A DNA stretch of 64,000 bases from Tolypothrix tenuis PCC 7101 (GTDB lineage Bacteria; Cyanobacteriota; Cyanobacteriia; Cyanobacteriales; Nostocaceae), in NCBI RefSeq assembly GCF_002368295.1, contig NZ_AP018248.1:186001-250000 (forward strand). Reading direction: 5' to 3'. The notes beneath the pieces are model-generated. The model was given only the letters and a program-made list of their open reading frames with translations. It was not told the origin of the DNA and did no database searches. Shown here one piece after another: positions 56,173 to 64,000 of the stretch. The position numbers and the translations under genes are program-made. How positions within the stretch are numbered: position 1 is the stretch's first letter; every line of letters begins with the position of its first letter.

Positions 56173-56418
56173 AATATCTCCTATTTTTTATCGGGCATGG
56201 GGCATGGGGCATAGGGCATTGGTAATGGGTAATGGGTAATTGGTAATTGGGGTTTGTCATTCGTCATTTGTCATTTGTTATTCCCCTTAGTAACAGCCTT
56301 TATGTTTTAGCTGCGATCGCACTGCGGTTTCATCTACCCTATGGCGCGAGACAAAAACAGGGTTTTTGTTGTAACAATCACAATTGATCATTTATTAGTA
56401 TGAGGTGCAAGTGCGATC

Positions 56419-56640
56419 GCATCACCTTGGATCGTTAATGTAGAGCATGACAATGCCAATGCATCACCTTGGATCGTTAATGTGAGGCATGACAATGCCA
56501 ATGTATCGGCTTACATCGTTAATGTAGAGCATGACAATGCCAATGCATCGCCTTGGATCGTTAATGTAGGGCATGACAATGCCAATGCATCGGTTTACAT
56601 CGTTAATGTAGAGCATGATAATGGCAATGCATCGCTTTGT
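56419..56640 (+). repeat. 42-bp tandem repeat, five copies plus a partial
   Basis: Units start at 56419, 56461, 56503, 56545, 56587 and 56629 (partial). Each carries CATCGTTAATGTAGAGCATG- and ACAATGCCAATG-like blocks, with CCTTGGATC alternating with CTTACATC. The unit length is a multiple of three and both strands are open in one frame. No start signal or family supports a real protein. Confidence 0.85.
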
Positions 56641-56695
56641 TATATTTTTTGTTGTAATGGGCACATTAAATATATGATTTTGCTTATATATACTT

Positions 56696-57052
56696 ATGGT
56701 AGCCCCAGACCAAAAACGCCGTTTATCGCCTCAAGCAATTAATCAAGATATAACCTCATTTCACGGTTTGCAAACCATCAGCACTTATACTACAAACCGT
56801 ACTGATGCTTCGGCTGCACATTTACAGCAAGCTTATCAAAATATGTTGGCACAGCAACAAGCCAAAAATGAGCAATCAATTTTATACCAAGCTGCGGCTG
56901 ATGCGGCTCGATTAGCAGAATGGGAATTTCATAATGCAGTGTTAGCTATGAAAGAAGCCGTACTTGGGCAATACGGAGGAGATAGCGAACAAGCGCAAGC
57001 CGTTGGATTCAAGAAAAAATCAGAGCGCAAGCGGCGTATTCGTAATAGTTAA
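56696..57052 (+). CDS. Hypothetical protein, helical
   Basis: 118 aa, not recognised. Ala/Gln-rich predicted helices (HLQQAYQNMLAQQQAKNE, ADAARLAEWEFHNAVLAMK) and a basic C-terminus (KKKSERKRRIRNS). No signal peptide. It follows the 42-bp tandem repeat and precedes the RAYT unit. Confidence 0.5.
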   Translation: MVAPDQKRRLSPQAINQDITSFHGLQTISTYTTNRTDASAAHLQQAYQNMLAQQQAKNEQSILYQAAADAARLAEWEFHNAVLAMKEAVLGQYGGDSEQAQAVGFKKKSERKRRIRNS

Positions 57053-57075
57053 AGCATTAACCTTCAATCCTCTGT

Positions 57076-57106
57076 GATGCGTTACGCTGCGCTAACGCAT
57101 CCTACG
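57076..57106. repeat. REP palindrome, left copy flanking RAYT
   Basis: A 31-bp sequence containing GATGCGTTACGC and GCGCTAACGCATC; it is the exact reverse complement of the copy at 57678-57708. Confidence 0.85.
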
Positions 57107-57151
57107 CCTTAATACGCCTTAAATGTTGAATTTTTTGAATTTTAATTTGCT

Positions 57152-57682
57152 ATGACTAACTATCGGCGAATTGCAATCGCAGGTGGTACTTATTTCTTTA
57201 CTCAAGTTACTCACGAGCGTTATCCTTGGCTATGTTATGCCAATGCTCGAGCGTTACTGCGACAAGCAATTATCGAAGTTCGCCAAAAATATCCATTTAC
57301 TATTGATGCGCTAGTACTGCTACCCGATCACATTCATTGTATTTGGACATTACCGCCAGGAGATAGTAACTATGCTAAACGCTGGCGATTGATTAAAACC
57401 TACGCCACTAAAAATAAAACCTGCGATTTAGAAATTGATATCAGCATTAATGAATCACGAGAAAAGCGAATAGAAAGCAATCTTTGGCAGCGAAGATTCT
57501 GGGAACATTGGATTCGTAATGAGGCAGATTTTATCCATCATTGTGATTACATTCATTACAATCCGGTAAAGCATGGATTTTGTTCTGCACCTAGTGAATG
57601 GCCATATTCTAGTTTTCATCGCTTTGTAGCGCAGGGTATTTACCCAGCCAATTGGGGAGAAACACAATCACCAAAATCGTAG
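57152..57682 (+). CDS. REP-associated tyrosine transposase (RAYT, IS200/IS605 Y1 family)
   Basis: 176 aa. Y1 HUH transposase features are VLLPDHIHCIWTLPPGD (HUH-type His pair), WQRRFWEHWIRNEADF and the nucleophile Tyr in HCDYIHYNPVKHGF. RAYTs mobilise or maintain REP palindromes. Here the gene is flanked by identical 31-bp REPs in inverted orientation, and the stop codon lies within the right copy. It appears intact. Confidence 0.9.
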   Translation: MTNYRRIAIAGGTYFFTQVTHERYPWLCYANARALLRQAIIEVRQKYPFTIDALVLLPDHIHCIWTLPPGDSNYAKRWRLIKTYATKNKTCDLEIDISINESREKRIESNLWQRRFWEHWIRNEADFIHHCDYIHYNPVKHGFCSAPSEWPYSSFHRFVAQGIYPANWGETQSPKS

Positions 57683-57708
57683 GATGCGTTAGCGCAGCGT
57701 AACGCATC
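57678..57708. repeat. REP palindrome, right copy flanking RAYT
   Basis: Exact inverted copy of 57076-57106; it overlaps the last codons of the RAYT gene. Confidence 0.85.
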
Positions 57709-57717
57709 CCACCAATT

Positions 57718-58893
57718 CTAAGGAGTATTAGGAATCAATCTGCCACAAGGATAAGTTGCTGCTTGCTGAGATGCATCTTCTGCAACAGCCGCAGGGATTT
57801 GATCTGATGGTTGTGATTTAGCAGCGAGATAATCTTGTCGTAATGTTTCCACAATTGCATCACGCTTATCATACAGCCGCTTCAATGGGCGAGATTGACA
57901 TTGTTTGAGAACATATGCTGTCACCAATGGTAAAGCGATCGTGCTGTCGGTGTAACAAACAATGGTGCTGGGTAACTCTTCCGGGTCAATCTTACCCCAA
58001 CTTACAGCTTCCGAAGGTGTCGCCCCAGATAAACCGCCTGTATCAGGACGTGCATCGGTAAACTGCACAAAGTAATCATGTCCCCGTTCTTCTAAGCCTA
58101 GTACTTCGTGCAGTTGCGGTTGAGTTTGTAGCAAGAAGTTCTTAGGACTACCACCGCCAATAATTACCGCCGCACTTTTACCTTCAGCTTCACGTGCATT
58201 GTAGGCGATCGCAGCTGTTTCGTTTACATCAATTGAAGGATCTAATATTAACTGCGAACCTTCCAACGCCAAAGCTGCAACGTTCATCCCAATTGAACTA
58301 TCGCCAGGAGAAGAAGTATAAATGGGTACGCCATATTCATAGGCTGTAGCTAGCAAGCAGGAATTCTTTACACCCAATTGCTTTTCGATTTCCCAAACAT
58401 ACTTACCTAGCAAATGGTGAAACTCAGCCGTTCCCATGCGCTTTTGGAAAGGTTCAGCTTGCAGAATCTTGCGGATAAACGCATCGGTTTCTAGTAGCAC
58501 ATCGTAACCGAAAATAATGTCATAAATGCGGATAGTTCCTTCCTGGCGAAGCTTCACATCATCCAAAAACGGATTACCAGCGAATAGTTCAAAACCTAAG
58601 CCATAGTGCATATCATGATAAAGATTTGCACCAGTACTAATCATCCAGTCAATAAAGCCGTTGCGAATCAAAGGTGCAAGAACAGAAACACCGAAACCTG
58701 CTGGTGTCATTGCACCAGAAAGGCTTACGCCTACCGTTACACCATCAGTCAATACATCACGACTCAGCAATTGGCAAATTTCCCGCAACCGCGCCGAGTT
58801 GTAAGCAGTGAAGTAATTATCAATCAAATCAACCACACCAATATCTGCTGACATTGGTGTTGGTGCAATTTTTTGACCTAGCTGTTTTGACAT
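57718..58893 (-). CDS. Deoxyhypusine synthase-like protein (homospermidine synthase-like)
   Basis: 391 aa from ATG 58893; an ATG at 58947 would add 18 residues without family support. The active-site segment SEAVSWGKI contains the conserved Lys of deoxyhypusine synthase. Other NAD/spermidine-site segments are VSLSGAMTPAG, STGANLYHDMHYG and IIGGGSPKNFLLQ. Bacteria lack eIF5A, so a polyamine product such as homospermidine is likely; that is family knowledge. Confidence 0.88.
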   Translation of the reverse strand: MSKQLGQKIAPTPMSADIGVVDLIDNYFTAYNSARLREICQLLSRDVLTDGVTVGVSLSGAMTPAGFGVSVLAPLIRNGFIDWMISTGANLYHDMHYGLGFELFAGNPFLDDVKLRQEGTIRIYDIIFGYDVLLETDAFIRKILQAEPFQKRMGTAEFHHLLGKYVWEIEKQLGVKNSCLLATAYEYGVPIYTSSPGDSSIGMNVAALALEGSQLILDPSIDVNETAAIAYNAREAEGKSAAVIIGGGSPKNFLLQTQPQLHEVLGLEERGHDYFVQFTDARPDTGGLSGATPSEAVSWGKIDPEELPSTIVCYTDSTIALPLVTAYVLKQCQSRPLKRLYDKRDAIVETLRQDYLAAKSQPSDQIPAAVAEDASQQAATYPCGRLIPNTP

Positions 58894-59613
58894 TTTGAGA
58901 ATCCCGAAAAGTAAACGCGCCGAATCTAATGTTAAGCTGTTACGCATTTAAATTGTAGATTTACTTTTCAGGGTTATCCTTCTTACAAAGTTCTGATCGG
59001 AGGAAACCTCCGCTCAGACTTTGCGCTTAGTCATTAGTCATTTGTGTTTGCTTCACTCTTCACCCGTCATCTTGTGCCTTTAACTTAATAAAAAGCTTAA
59101 GTTAGCAGCTTAAAACCTTTATCTTTACTGGTGCAGTTTCAAGATTGATCGGAAACTTTAGTTAGCAATAGCTAAAGAACCCTAACTTTAGTAGTGCTTT
59201 TTCGATAGTATTCAGAAACGTTAAATAGCAATTATGTAGAGATTAAGAAATTATTTATTTACTGTAGGGTGTGTTAGGCGCTGATTTCCAATATGATTTG
59301 TCACGAAATAACTAACCTAGCGCCTAACGCACCATCCACTCGGCGGTGCGTTACGGCTAAATTTCATTGTCTCTGTGTCCCAAATACTTTCATAGCCGTA
59401 ACACACCCTACTTTCTAAATTGTCTCTAAAAGTTAGTTATTAAAATTTAAATGAGGATTAATAACAAGCAGCAATTCTCAGCAGACTTTCGCTTTGCACT
59501 GCCCATAGGGTATTACGAACTACAAATTACAAATTAGTATTGAGTTTCTAAATAAATGACAAGTTCAATTAAAATTGTCAGAAACTCACAATTCTGAACT
59601 TCCCCCAGCTTCA
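58894..59613. other. Intergenic region with two inverted-repeat elements
   Basis: No gene is seen. 58987-59022 holds a compact hairpin (TCGGAGGAAACCTCCGCT core with outer arms CTGA/TCAG and AAAG/CTTT). 59265-59410 holds a 146-bp MITE-like element described separately. Confidence 0.5.
59265..59410. repeat. 146-bp MITE-like element
   Basis: Ends are perfect 12-bp inverted repeats TAGGGTGTGTTA/TAACACACCCTA. Two internal palindromes follow, GTTAGGCGCT/AGCGCCTAAC and GCGTTACGGCTA/TAGCCGTAAC, giving a cruciform-like structure. There is no coding capacity. Confidence 0.65.
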
Positions 59614-60045
59614 ATGATTGATATTGCCCTAGGCCAGTCTGATGTAGAAATTGAGCGTTGTTTTGCGATCATGCAAGCACTTCGTCCCCATCTCATCGCT
59701 AGTGATTTTGTCACTCGCATTAGAAGACAACAACAGCAAGGCTATCGTCTTGCTTATCTAAAAGATGAAGGGACAATCAGAGCAGTAGCAGGATTTAGAA
59801 TATCTGAAAGCTTATCTTGGGGTAAGTTTCTCTATGTTGACGATTTAGTCACTCAAGAAGGCGATCGCTCTCAAGGCTATGGTAGTAATCTATTAAATTG
59901 GTTGGTAGACTATGCCAAATCTCATGCTTGCGAACAATTACATCTCGACTCTGGCGTTCAGCGTTTCGCCGCTCATCGTTTTTACTTCAAGCAGCGTTTA
60001 GAAATTAGAGCTTATCACTTTGCTATCAACTTGACTCAGAGTTAA
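59614..60045 (+). CDS. GNAT-family N-acetyltransferase
   Basis: 143 aa from ATG 59614; a TTG at 59575 would add 13 residues. The acetyl-CoA site is seen as LYVDDLVTQEGDRSQGYGSN (motif A, Q/RxxGxG-type), followed by LLNWLVDYAKSHACEQLHLD and RFAAHRFYFKQRLEIRAYHF. The substrate is unknown. Confidence 0.82.
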   Translation: MIDIALGQSDVEIERCFAIMQALRPHLIASDFVTRIRRQQQQGYRLAYLKDEGTIRAVAGFRISESLSWGKFLYVDDLVTQEGDRSQGYGSNLLNWLVDYAKSHACEQLHLDSGVQRFAAHRFYFKQRLEIRAYHFAINLTQS

Positions 60046-60212
60046 CAGTGAGATAATTATTGGCAAGTAATAGATATACCACCAATACTTTTCGGTTAAG
60101 GGGAAAAAGGGGAATGGGAAAAGGGAAAGAAACAACCTTTCACCCTTAACCTTTAACCTTTTTCCCATTTGAAACCCTTGCTCCTAGATAGTCCCAAAAC
60201 AATGATGTTGGT

Positions 60213-63200
60213 TTAGCGCCATTCACCTTGAAGAGTGAAAGGTGCCCAGAAATAAGGTGCGCTGTAGTCGGGATTGCGCCACATTTCTACTTGTGCCGCC
60301 CGTAATGCCGCAGCAGGTTTTAAGCCCTGTTGTAACATTTTGCTATACAACTTCTTCATTAATTCTGAAGTTCCGCGATCGTCTACACTCCACAGACTCA
60401 CCAATACTCTTGGGCTACCAGCATACATAAATCCTCTTGTCAAGCCAATTAATCCTTCCCCCTTGACTTCTTCACCCAAGCCAGTTTCACAAGCGCTGAG
60501 TACTACTAATTCTGCTGGTAGTTTCAAGTTGAAAATATCATGAAGGCGCAAAAAGCCATTTTGAGGTTTGCCAGTTTCATCAAATAGCGACAGTACAACT
60601 CCTGATAATTCTGGGTTTTGACTGTTAAGGATGCCATGAGTCGCAAAATGTATGATTCGGTATTGACTCAACTGAGTATCGGTAGCCACTGAACGGTTAG
60701 CGGCAAAGTCATAGGCTTGCTTGCGTTCTTTTGCAGGGACTAAAGAGAGAATAGTATCGGCTTCTTGACGGGTAAAAGGTAACCGATCAAAGGCAATACT
60801 TGCTTCTCTGGCAGATCTGGATAGTTGTTGTAAGTCTAGGTTCTGATTGCTGCTTGCTGGAGTTGAGGGTTTCACCTTAACCCGCTCATCGTTGAGGGAG
60901 AAAATGGGATCAGCAATCACAGCTAAGGCTTTTGGGGCAGGTTTTCGTCCAGCAGTTTCTTGTCTCAGAACAGCCAGTGTTGAGGCTGAGGGTAAGGTAA
61001 TTATTTCGTGGTTGACTGCTAATGGTTCATAGCTGTTATTGGCGCTAGGTGTATTCAGAGCTGCAAAGGGGATATATTGCAAAGCCCCATCAGCGACTAT
61101 AACTAAGCGACGCTGTCCTAATTGCTGGGCGACAGGTGCGAGTATTATCTTTGTCAAGGGAGTAGCGGCTGCAGCTGGGCTAGTTCTTTGAATTGGTGAA
61201 ATTAAAACCTTGCGAAAATTTTGGACGGCGGCGGCAATTTCGGCGCGTTTGGGTAGTTCGTAGCTAGTAATGCTGTTTTTGCTGACAGCCCAAAGATAAC
61301 TGCGTTCTTCGCCTAGAGCGTACTCTAAGAGTAGGGTGTTGTCATCTAATATTTGTTGCTGAATCTGCTTAAGTGACAGAGTTTGCGGTTGTGTTAAAGC
61401 CGCATAGCGGGGACTAGTGGCTCTAATTTTGGCTTGCAGTTGTCGATACTGTTCTAGCAGTGCTTCTGTTTGCTTTTCTAGGTTTTGGATTTCGGTTTTG
61501 TTGCCACTACTAGATAATTTCAGCGAGAGTTTTTCTTGAGCATCAAGCTGTTTCTGCAAGCTGCGTTCACTTTCGAGTAATTTAGGATCTATACCTTCGC
61601 GAATATCTGCATTAGCTTCTGCTAGTAAATCCAAAAGACTCCGGGCGCGGGCGCGTTCGCTGGCTTGTAAAGCTAAGGCATCGTAACCTTTAGATGGTTG
61701 CTGTTTGTGCGATCGCATCAACAAGTCAATGTAAAACTCGTAATATTTCTGAACTGAGGCAAAGTAAGAAGTCCGCAAATCTTGGCTGGTAACTCTGGTG
61801 CGGATATCTTCGACGATTTTAATGGTTGATTCGATTTGGTTGCGAGCAGCTTCTAGGTTATTGCGATCGCGTTCACTAACGGCGATATTGTAAAGAGTTT
61901 CAGCTTCACCAGTGCGATCGCCTAATTGTCGCAATAGCGCCAGTTCTTGATTGTAATTTTCTATTGCTTGCTGGTACTGCTTTAAGGCATTGTAGACTTT
62001 GCCGAGATTACGGAGAGTGTTAGCTTCACCGCTAAGTAAACCTAATGCCCGAAATTTAGAGTTTGCTTGCTGGGAAAAATCTAGAGATTTTTGATAATCT
62101 CCTGCTGCTAAGTACACCCTACCCAATAAACCAAGGGCAGAAGCTTCGCTGAAAGAACTTTGCTGTTTTCTTGCCAAGGTTAGCGCTTGGTTGGCAGTAT
62201 CTAGAGCTTTGGGATAATCTTTCAGTGACTCATAAGCTCGAATCAAACCTGTCAGCGTCGCAAATTCTTGAAATAGCGCTCCTTGTGCGCGCCACAGCTG
62301 CAAAGCTTGATTGTAATAATCTAAAGCTTTTTCTGGCTTTGATGCCGAGCGGTAAACATTACCAATATGATCGAGGATTTTAGCTTCCTGAGTGCGATCG
62401 CCAACTTTACGGAATTTATCTAGCGCTTGGTTATATGTGTCAACACTTAACTGATAATCTCCCAAGAACTCATATAGTTGGGCGAGTGACGTTAGTGTAG
62501 CTGCTTCTCCTGAAAATTCTTTGCTTTGACGCTGGAGAGTTAGCGCTTGGGTGTAAAAGTCTAGAGCTTGCTGATAATTGCCAAAGGATGCGTAAATATC
62601 ACCAATATTGCCGAGGGTAAAGGCTTCGCGAGAGCGATTTTTTTGGGCGCGTTGGAGAGTTAGCGCTTGGTTCAAGACACCAAGGGCTTTTTGTTGTTGT
62701 CCTAATTCATCGTAGACAAAGCTGATTTGGATGAGAAGTTCAGCTTCGGCACTGGCACTACCAGACTTTTGAAAGAGCGATCGCGCTTGATTATAATATT
62801 CCAGTGCCTTTTGATAATCGTTAGCAACCACATAGGTGACACCTATACCCATATAAGTAATTGCTTGCTTATTAGGGTCTGGTTGTGGTAGCTGTTTTTG
62901 CAGTGCTAGTACTTGGTTTAACGTTTCCCTGGCTTTTTGATTGTCACCCAGTGAACTGTAGAGAGTGGCTATGTTCGTGAGAGTATCAACTTGTCCGGCA
63001 ATATTCTTTCTAGTTCGCTGAATTTCTAAGGCTTGATTGAAAGCTGTTAAAGCTTTTTGTGATTCACCTAATTGCCCATAAACTCGACCAATTGTTTCCA
63101 AAGTGCTAACTTGTCCATCTAAATCCTGACTAGCACGTTGCAGATTTAAAGCTTGATTGTAAAAATCTAATGCCTTTTGGGTTTCACCAGAAGTAAAATA

Positions 63201-63776
63201 AATTCTGCCAATTCCAATTAATACACCAGCCGCAAAATAGGATTGTTTTTCAGCTTGAAATATAGATAAAGCTTGGTTGTAATATTCTAATGCTTTGGGC
63301 TTTTCTTCTAAGTTGTAATATGCGCCAGCAATCGACTGAAGCATAACAGCTTCTCCCAGTCGGTCTTTGAGTTGTCGTCTAATAGATAGACCTTGGTTGA
63401 AATATTCCAACGCTTTGGAGTTTTCGCCTTGGACATAATAAATAGTCCCAATGCTTAAAAGCGTAGTAGCTTCCTGAGAGCTATCGCCAATTTCTCGCCA
63501 AATTTTTAGTGCTTCCAAGTATTTAGCTAGAGCCTGCTGACGAGAGGCTGGGGTTCCCTGTTGTGACAGTTGGCTTGCTGCTTCTAATAGTTGCTTTGCT
63601 TGTGTATCAGCTCTTTGTTGAGCAGGGCTAAGATTTTGGCTGTTAGTGGTAGTTTTTTGCGCTATTTCTACATTTATTGCCCTTGCTGTCATACCTATAG
63701 ATTCAGACAACAACATCATGCTGATAAAGACAATAAAAGTACGATGGCTAAAAATTGATATAAGCCGCCTGTGCAT
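60213..63776 (-). CDS. Large TPR repeat-CHAT domain protein, secreted
   Basis: 1,187 aa. A signal peptide (FIVFISMMLLSESIGMTARA) is followed by about fifteen TPR units of ~40 residues (~65-700, repeated KALDYYNQAL and GDYQKSL themes), a coiled-coil region (~720-800), and a C-terminal CHAT peptidase domain with His in IIHFATHGILN and Cys in VVLSACETGLGEE. It is much longer in its TPR array than the protein at 10003-12747. Nearly identical TPR units suggest expansion by repeat duplication. The substrate is unknown. Confidence 0.87.
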   Translation of the reverse strand: MHRRLISIFSHRTFIVFISMMLLSESIGMTARAINVEIAQKTTTNSQNLSPAQQRADTQAKQLLEAASQLSQQGTPASRQQALAKYLEALKIWREIGDSSQEATTLLSIGTIYYVQGENSKALEYFNQGLSIRRQLKDRLGEAVMLQSIAGAYYNLEEKPKALEYYNQALSIFQAEKQSYFAAGVLIGIGRIYFTSGETQKALDFYNQALNLQRASQDLDGQVSTLETIGRVYGQLGESQKALTAFNQALEIQRTRKNIAGQVDTLTNIATLYSSLGDNQKARETLNQVLALQKQLPQPDPNKQAITYMGIGVTYVVANDYQKALEYYNQARSLFQKSGSASAEAELLIQISFVYDELGQQQKALGVLNQALTLQRAQKNRSREAFTLGNIGDIYASFGNYQQALDFYTQALTLQRQSKEFSGEAATLTSLAQLYEFLGDYQLSVDTYNQALDKFRKVGDRTQEAKILDHIGNVYRSASKPEKALDYYNQALQLWRAQGALFQEFATLTGLIRAYESLKDYPKALDTANQALTLARKQQSSFSEASALGLLGRVYLAAGDYQKSLDFSQQANSKFRALGLLSGEANTLRNLGKVYNALKQYQQAIENYNQELALLRQLGDRTGEAETLYNIAVSERDRNNLEAARNQIESTIKIVEDIRTRVTSQDLRTSYFASVQKYYEFYIDLLMRSHKQQPSKGYDALALQASERARARSLLDLLAEANADIREGIDPKLLESERSLQKQLDAQEKLSLKLSSSGNKTEIQNLEKQTEALLEQYRQLQAKIRATSPRYAALTQPQTLSLKQIQQQILDDNTLLLEYALGEERSYLWAVSKNSITSYELPKRAEIAAAVQNFRKVLISPIQRTSPAAAATPLTKIILAPVAQQLGQRRLVIVADGALQYIPFAALNTPSANNSYEPLAVNHEIITLPSASTLAVLRQETAGRKPAPKALAVIADPIFSLNDERVKVKPSTPASSNQNLDLQQLSRSAREASIAFDRLPFTRQEADTILSLVPAKERKQAYDFAANRSVATDTQLSQYRIIHFATHGILNSQNPELSGVVLSLFDETGKPQNGFLRLHDIFNLKLPAELVVLSACETGLGEEVKGEGLIGLTRGFMYAGSPRVLVSLWSVDDRGTSELMKKLYSKMLQQGLKPAAALRAAQVEMWRNPDYSAPYFWAPFTLQGEWR

Positions 63777-64000
63777 TAATTTAATTTCCCTTTTGATGAT
63801 GTTTATTGATGATAAATCTAAATGTAATTCCTACTACTATTGTTAATTTACAAGCCTTAAACACCTATATCAGTAGGATCAACACCACAGGTAAGCAGTC
63901 TCCATGAAACAAAGTTCACCGTCAAGCATGAAGAATTTTGAGTCAGCACTTTCAAGCCAGAGGTTCCCACGGTTGAAGATGGTGTAGAACCGCCTATTTT
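63777..64000. other. Window end, no gene assigned
   Basis: The promoter side of the TPR-CHAT gene. No convincing coding sequence is seen in the final 224 bp. Confidence 0.4.

Noticed and set aside
56419..56640. CRISPR array
   Set aside because: The repeats are contiguous 42-bp tandem units without unique spacers, and no cas genes are nearby.

Overview
This is chromosomal DNA of a filamentous, probably heterocyst-forming cyanobacterium of the Nostocales, most like the Calothrix/Tolypothrix/Fremyella group. The signs are phycocyanin genes, many HIP1 octamers (GCGATCGC), an SLH-OprB porin, DUF928, CHAT and haemagglutinin-type secretion genes, a RAYT transposase with REP palindromes, and AT-rich intergenic DNA full of short Nostocales repeats. 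The species call is inference.

Region 1 (1-20.9 kb), signalling and surface proteins. The window opens inside a very large caspase/STAND-NTPase/WD40/periplasmic-binding-protein fusion. A NarL-type response regulator and a CHASE2 histidine kinase follow. Next come DUF928, a TPR-CHAT protein, a two-partner secretion exoprotein with its relic duplicate, a lectin-CAP protein, a small L,D-transpeptidase-like protein and the FhaC/ShlB-type outer-membrane transporter.

Region 2 (21.8-48 kb), a sulfur-starvation island and the main interest of the window. It begins with a complete phycocyanin rod set (cpcB3-cpcA3-cpcH3-cpcI3-cpcD3). Apart from the initiator Met and the three bilin-binding Cys, these five proteins contain no sulfur amino acid. 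This is the Cpc3 (sulfur-limitation) phycocyanin known from Calothrix PCC 7601. Downstream are genes for organosulfur scavenging: three sulfonate-type binding lipoproteins, SsuB ATPase, SsuC permease and a TauD-like dioxygenase. Oxidoreductases lie among them: a flavoprotein/ferredoxin pair, a Tas-like aldo-keto reductase, a Tat-exported vanadium-haloperoxidase-like protein with a cytochrome c neighbour, and a nitroreductase. Several of these non-photosynthetic proteins are also nearly free of Met and Cys (porin 1 Met/0 Cys in 610 aa, haloperoxidase-like 0/1 in 607, TauD-like 0/0 in 287, SsuA 1/1 in 374; initiators excluded). A 12-bp motif close to TACCGNAGTTTA recurs in the intergenic DNA of this island. 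I infer one regulon that swaps in sulfur-cheap light-harvesting, porin and scavenging proteins. A nested MITE-like insertion lies between the two rod-linker genes.

Region 3 (48-64 kb), housekeeping and repeats. It holds tRNA-Ala(CGC), a translationally coupled methyltransferase/HAD pair and an rtcB RNA-ligase gene. The rtcB gene is interrupted, just before its catalytic Asn-His codons, by a 1,044-nt group I intron encoding a LAGLIDADG endonuclease. After it come a CheB-like methylesterase, a BASS transporter, an aldo-keto reductase, a 42-bp tandem repeat, a RAYT transposase flanked by inverted REP copies, a deoxyhypusine-synthase-like enzyme, a GNAT acetyltransferase and a second large TPR-CHAT protein.

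Limits: homology statements rest on remembered family motifs, not on searches. Met/Cys counts and motif positions were read by eye.
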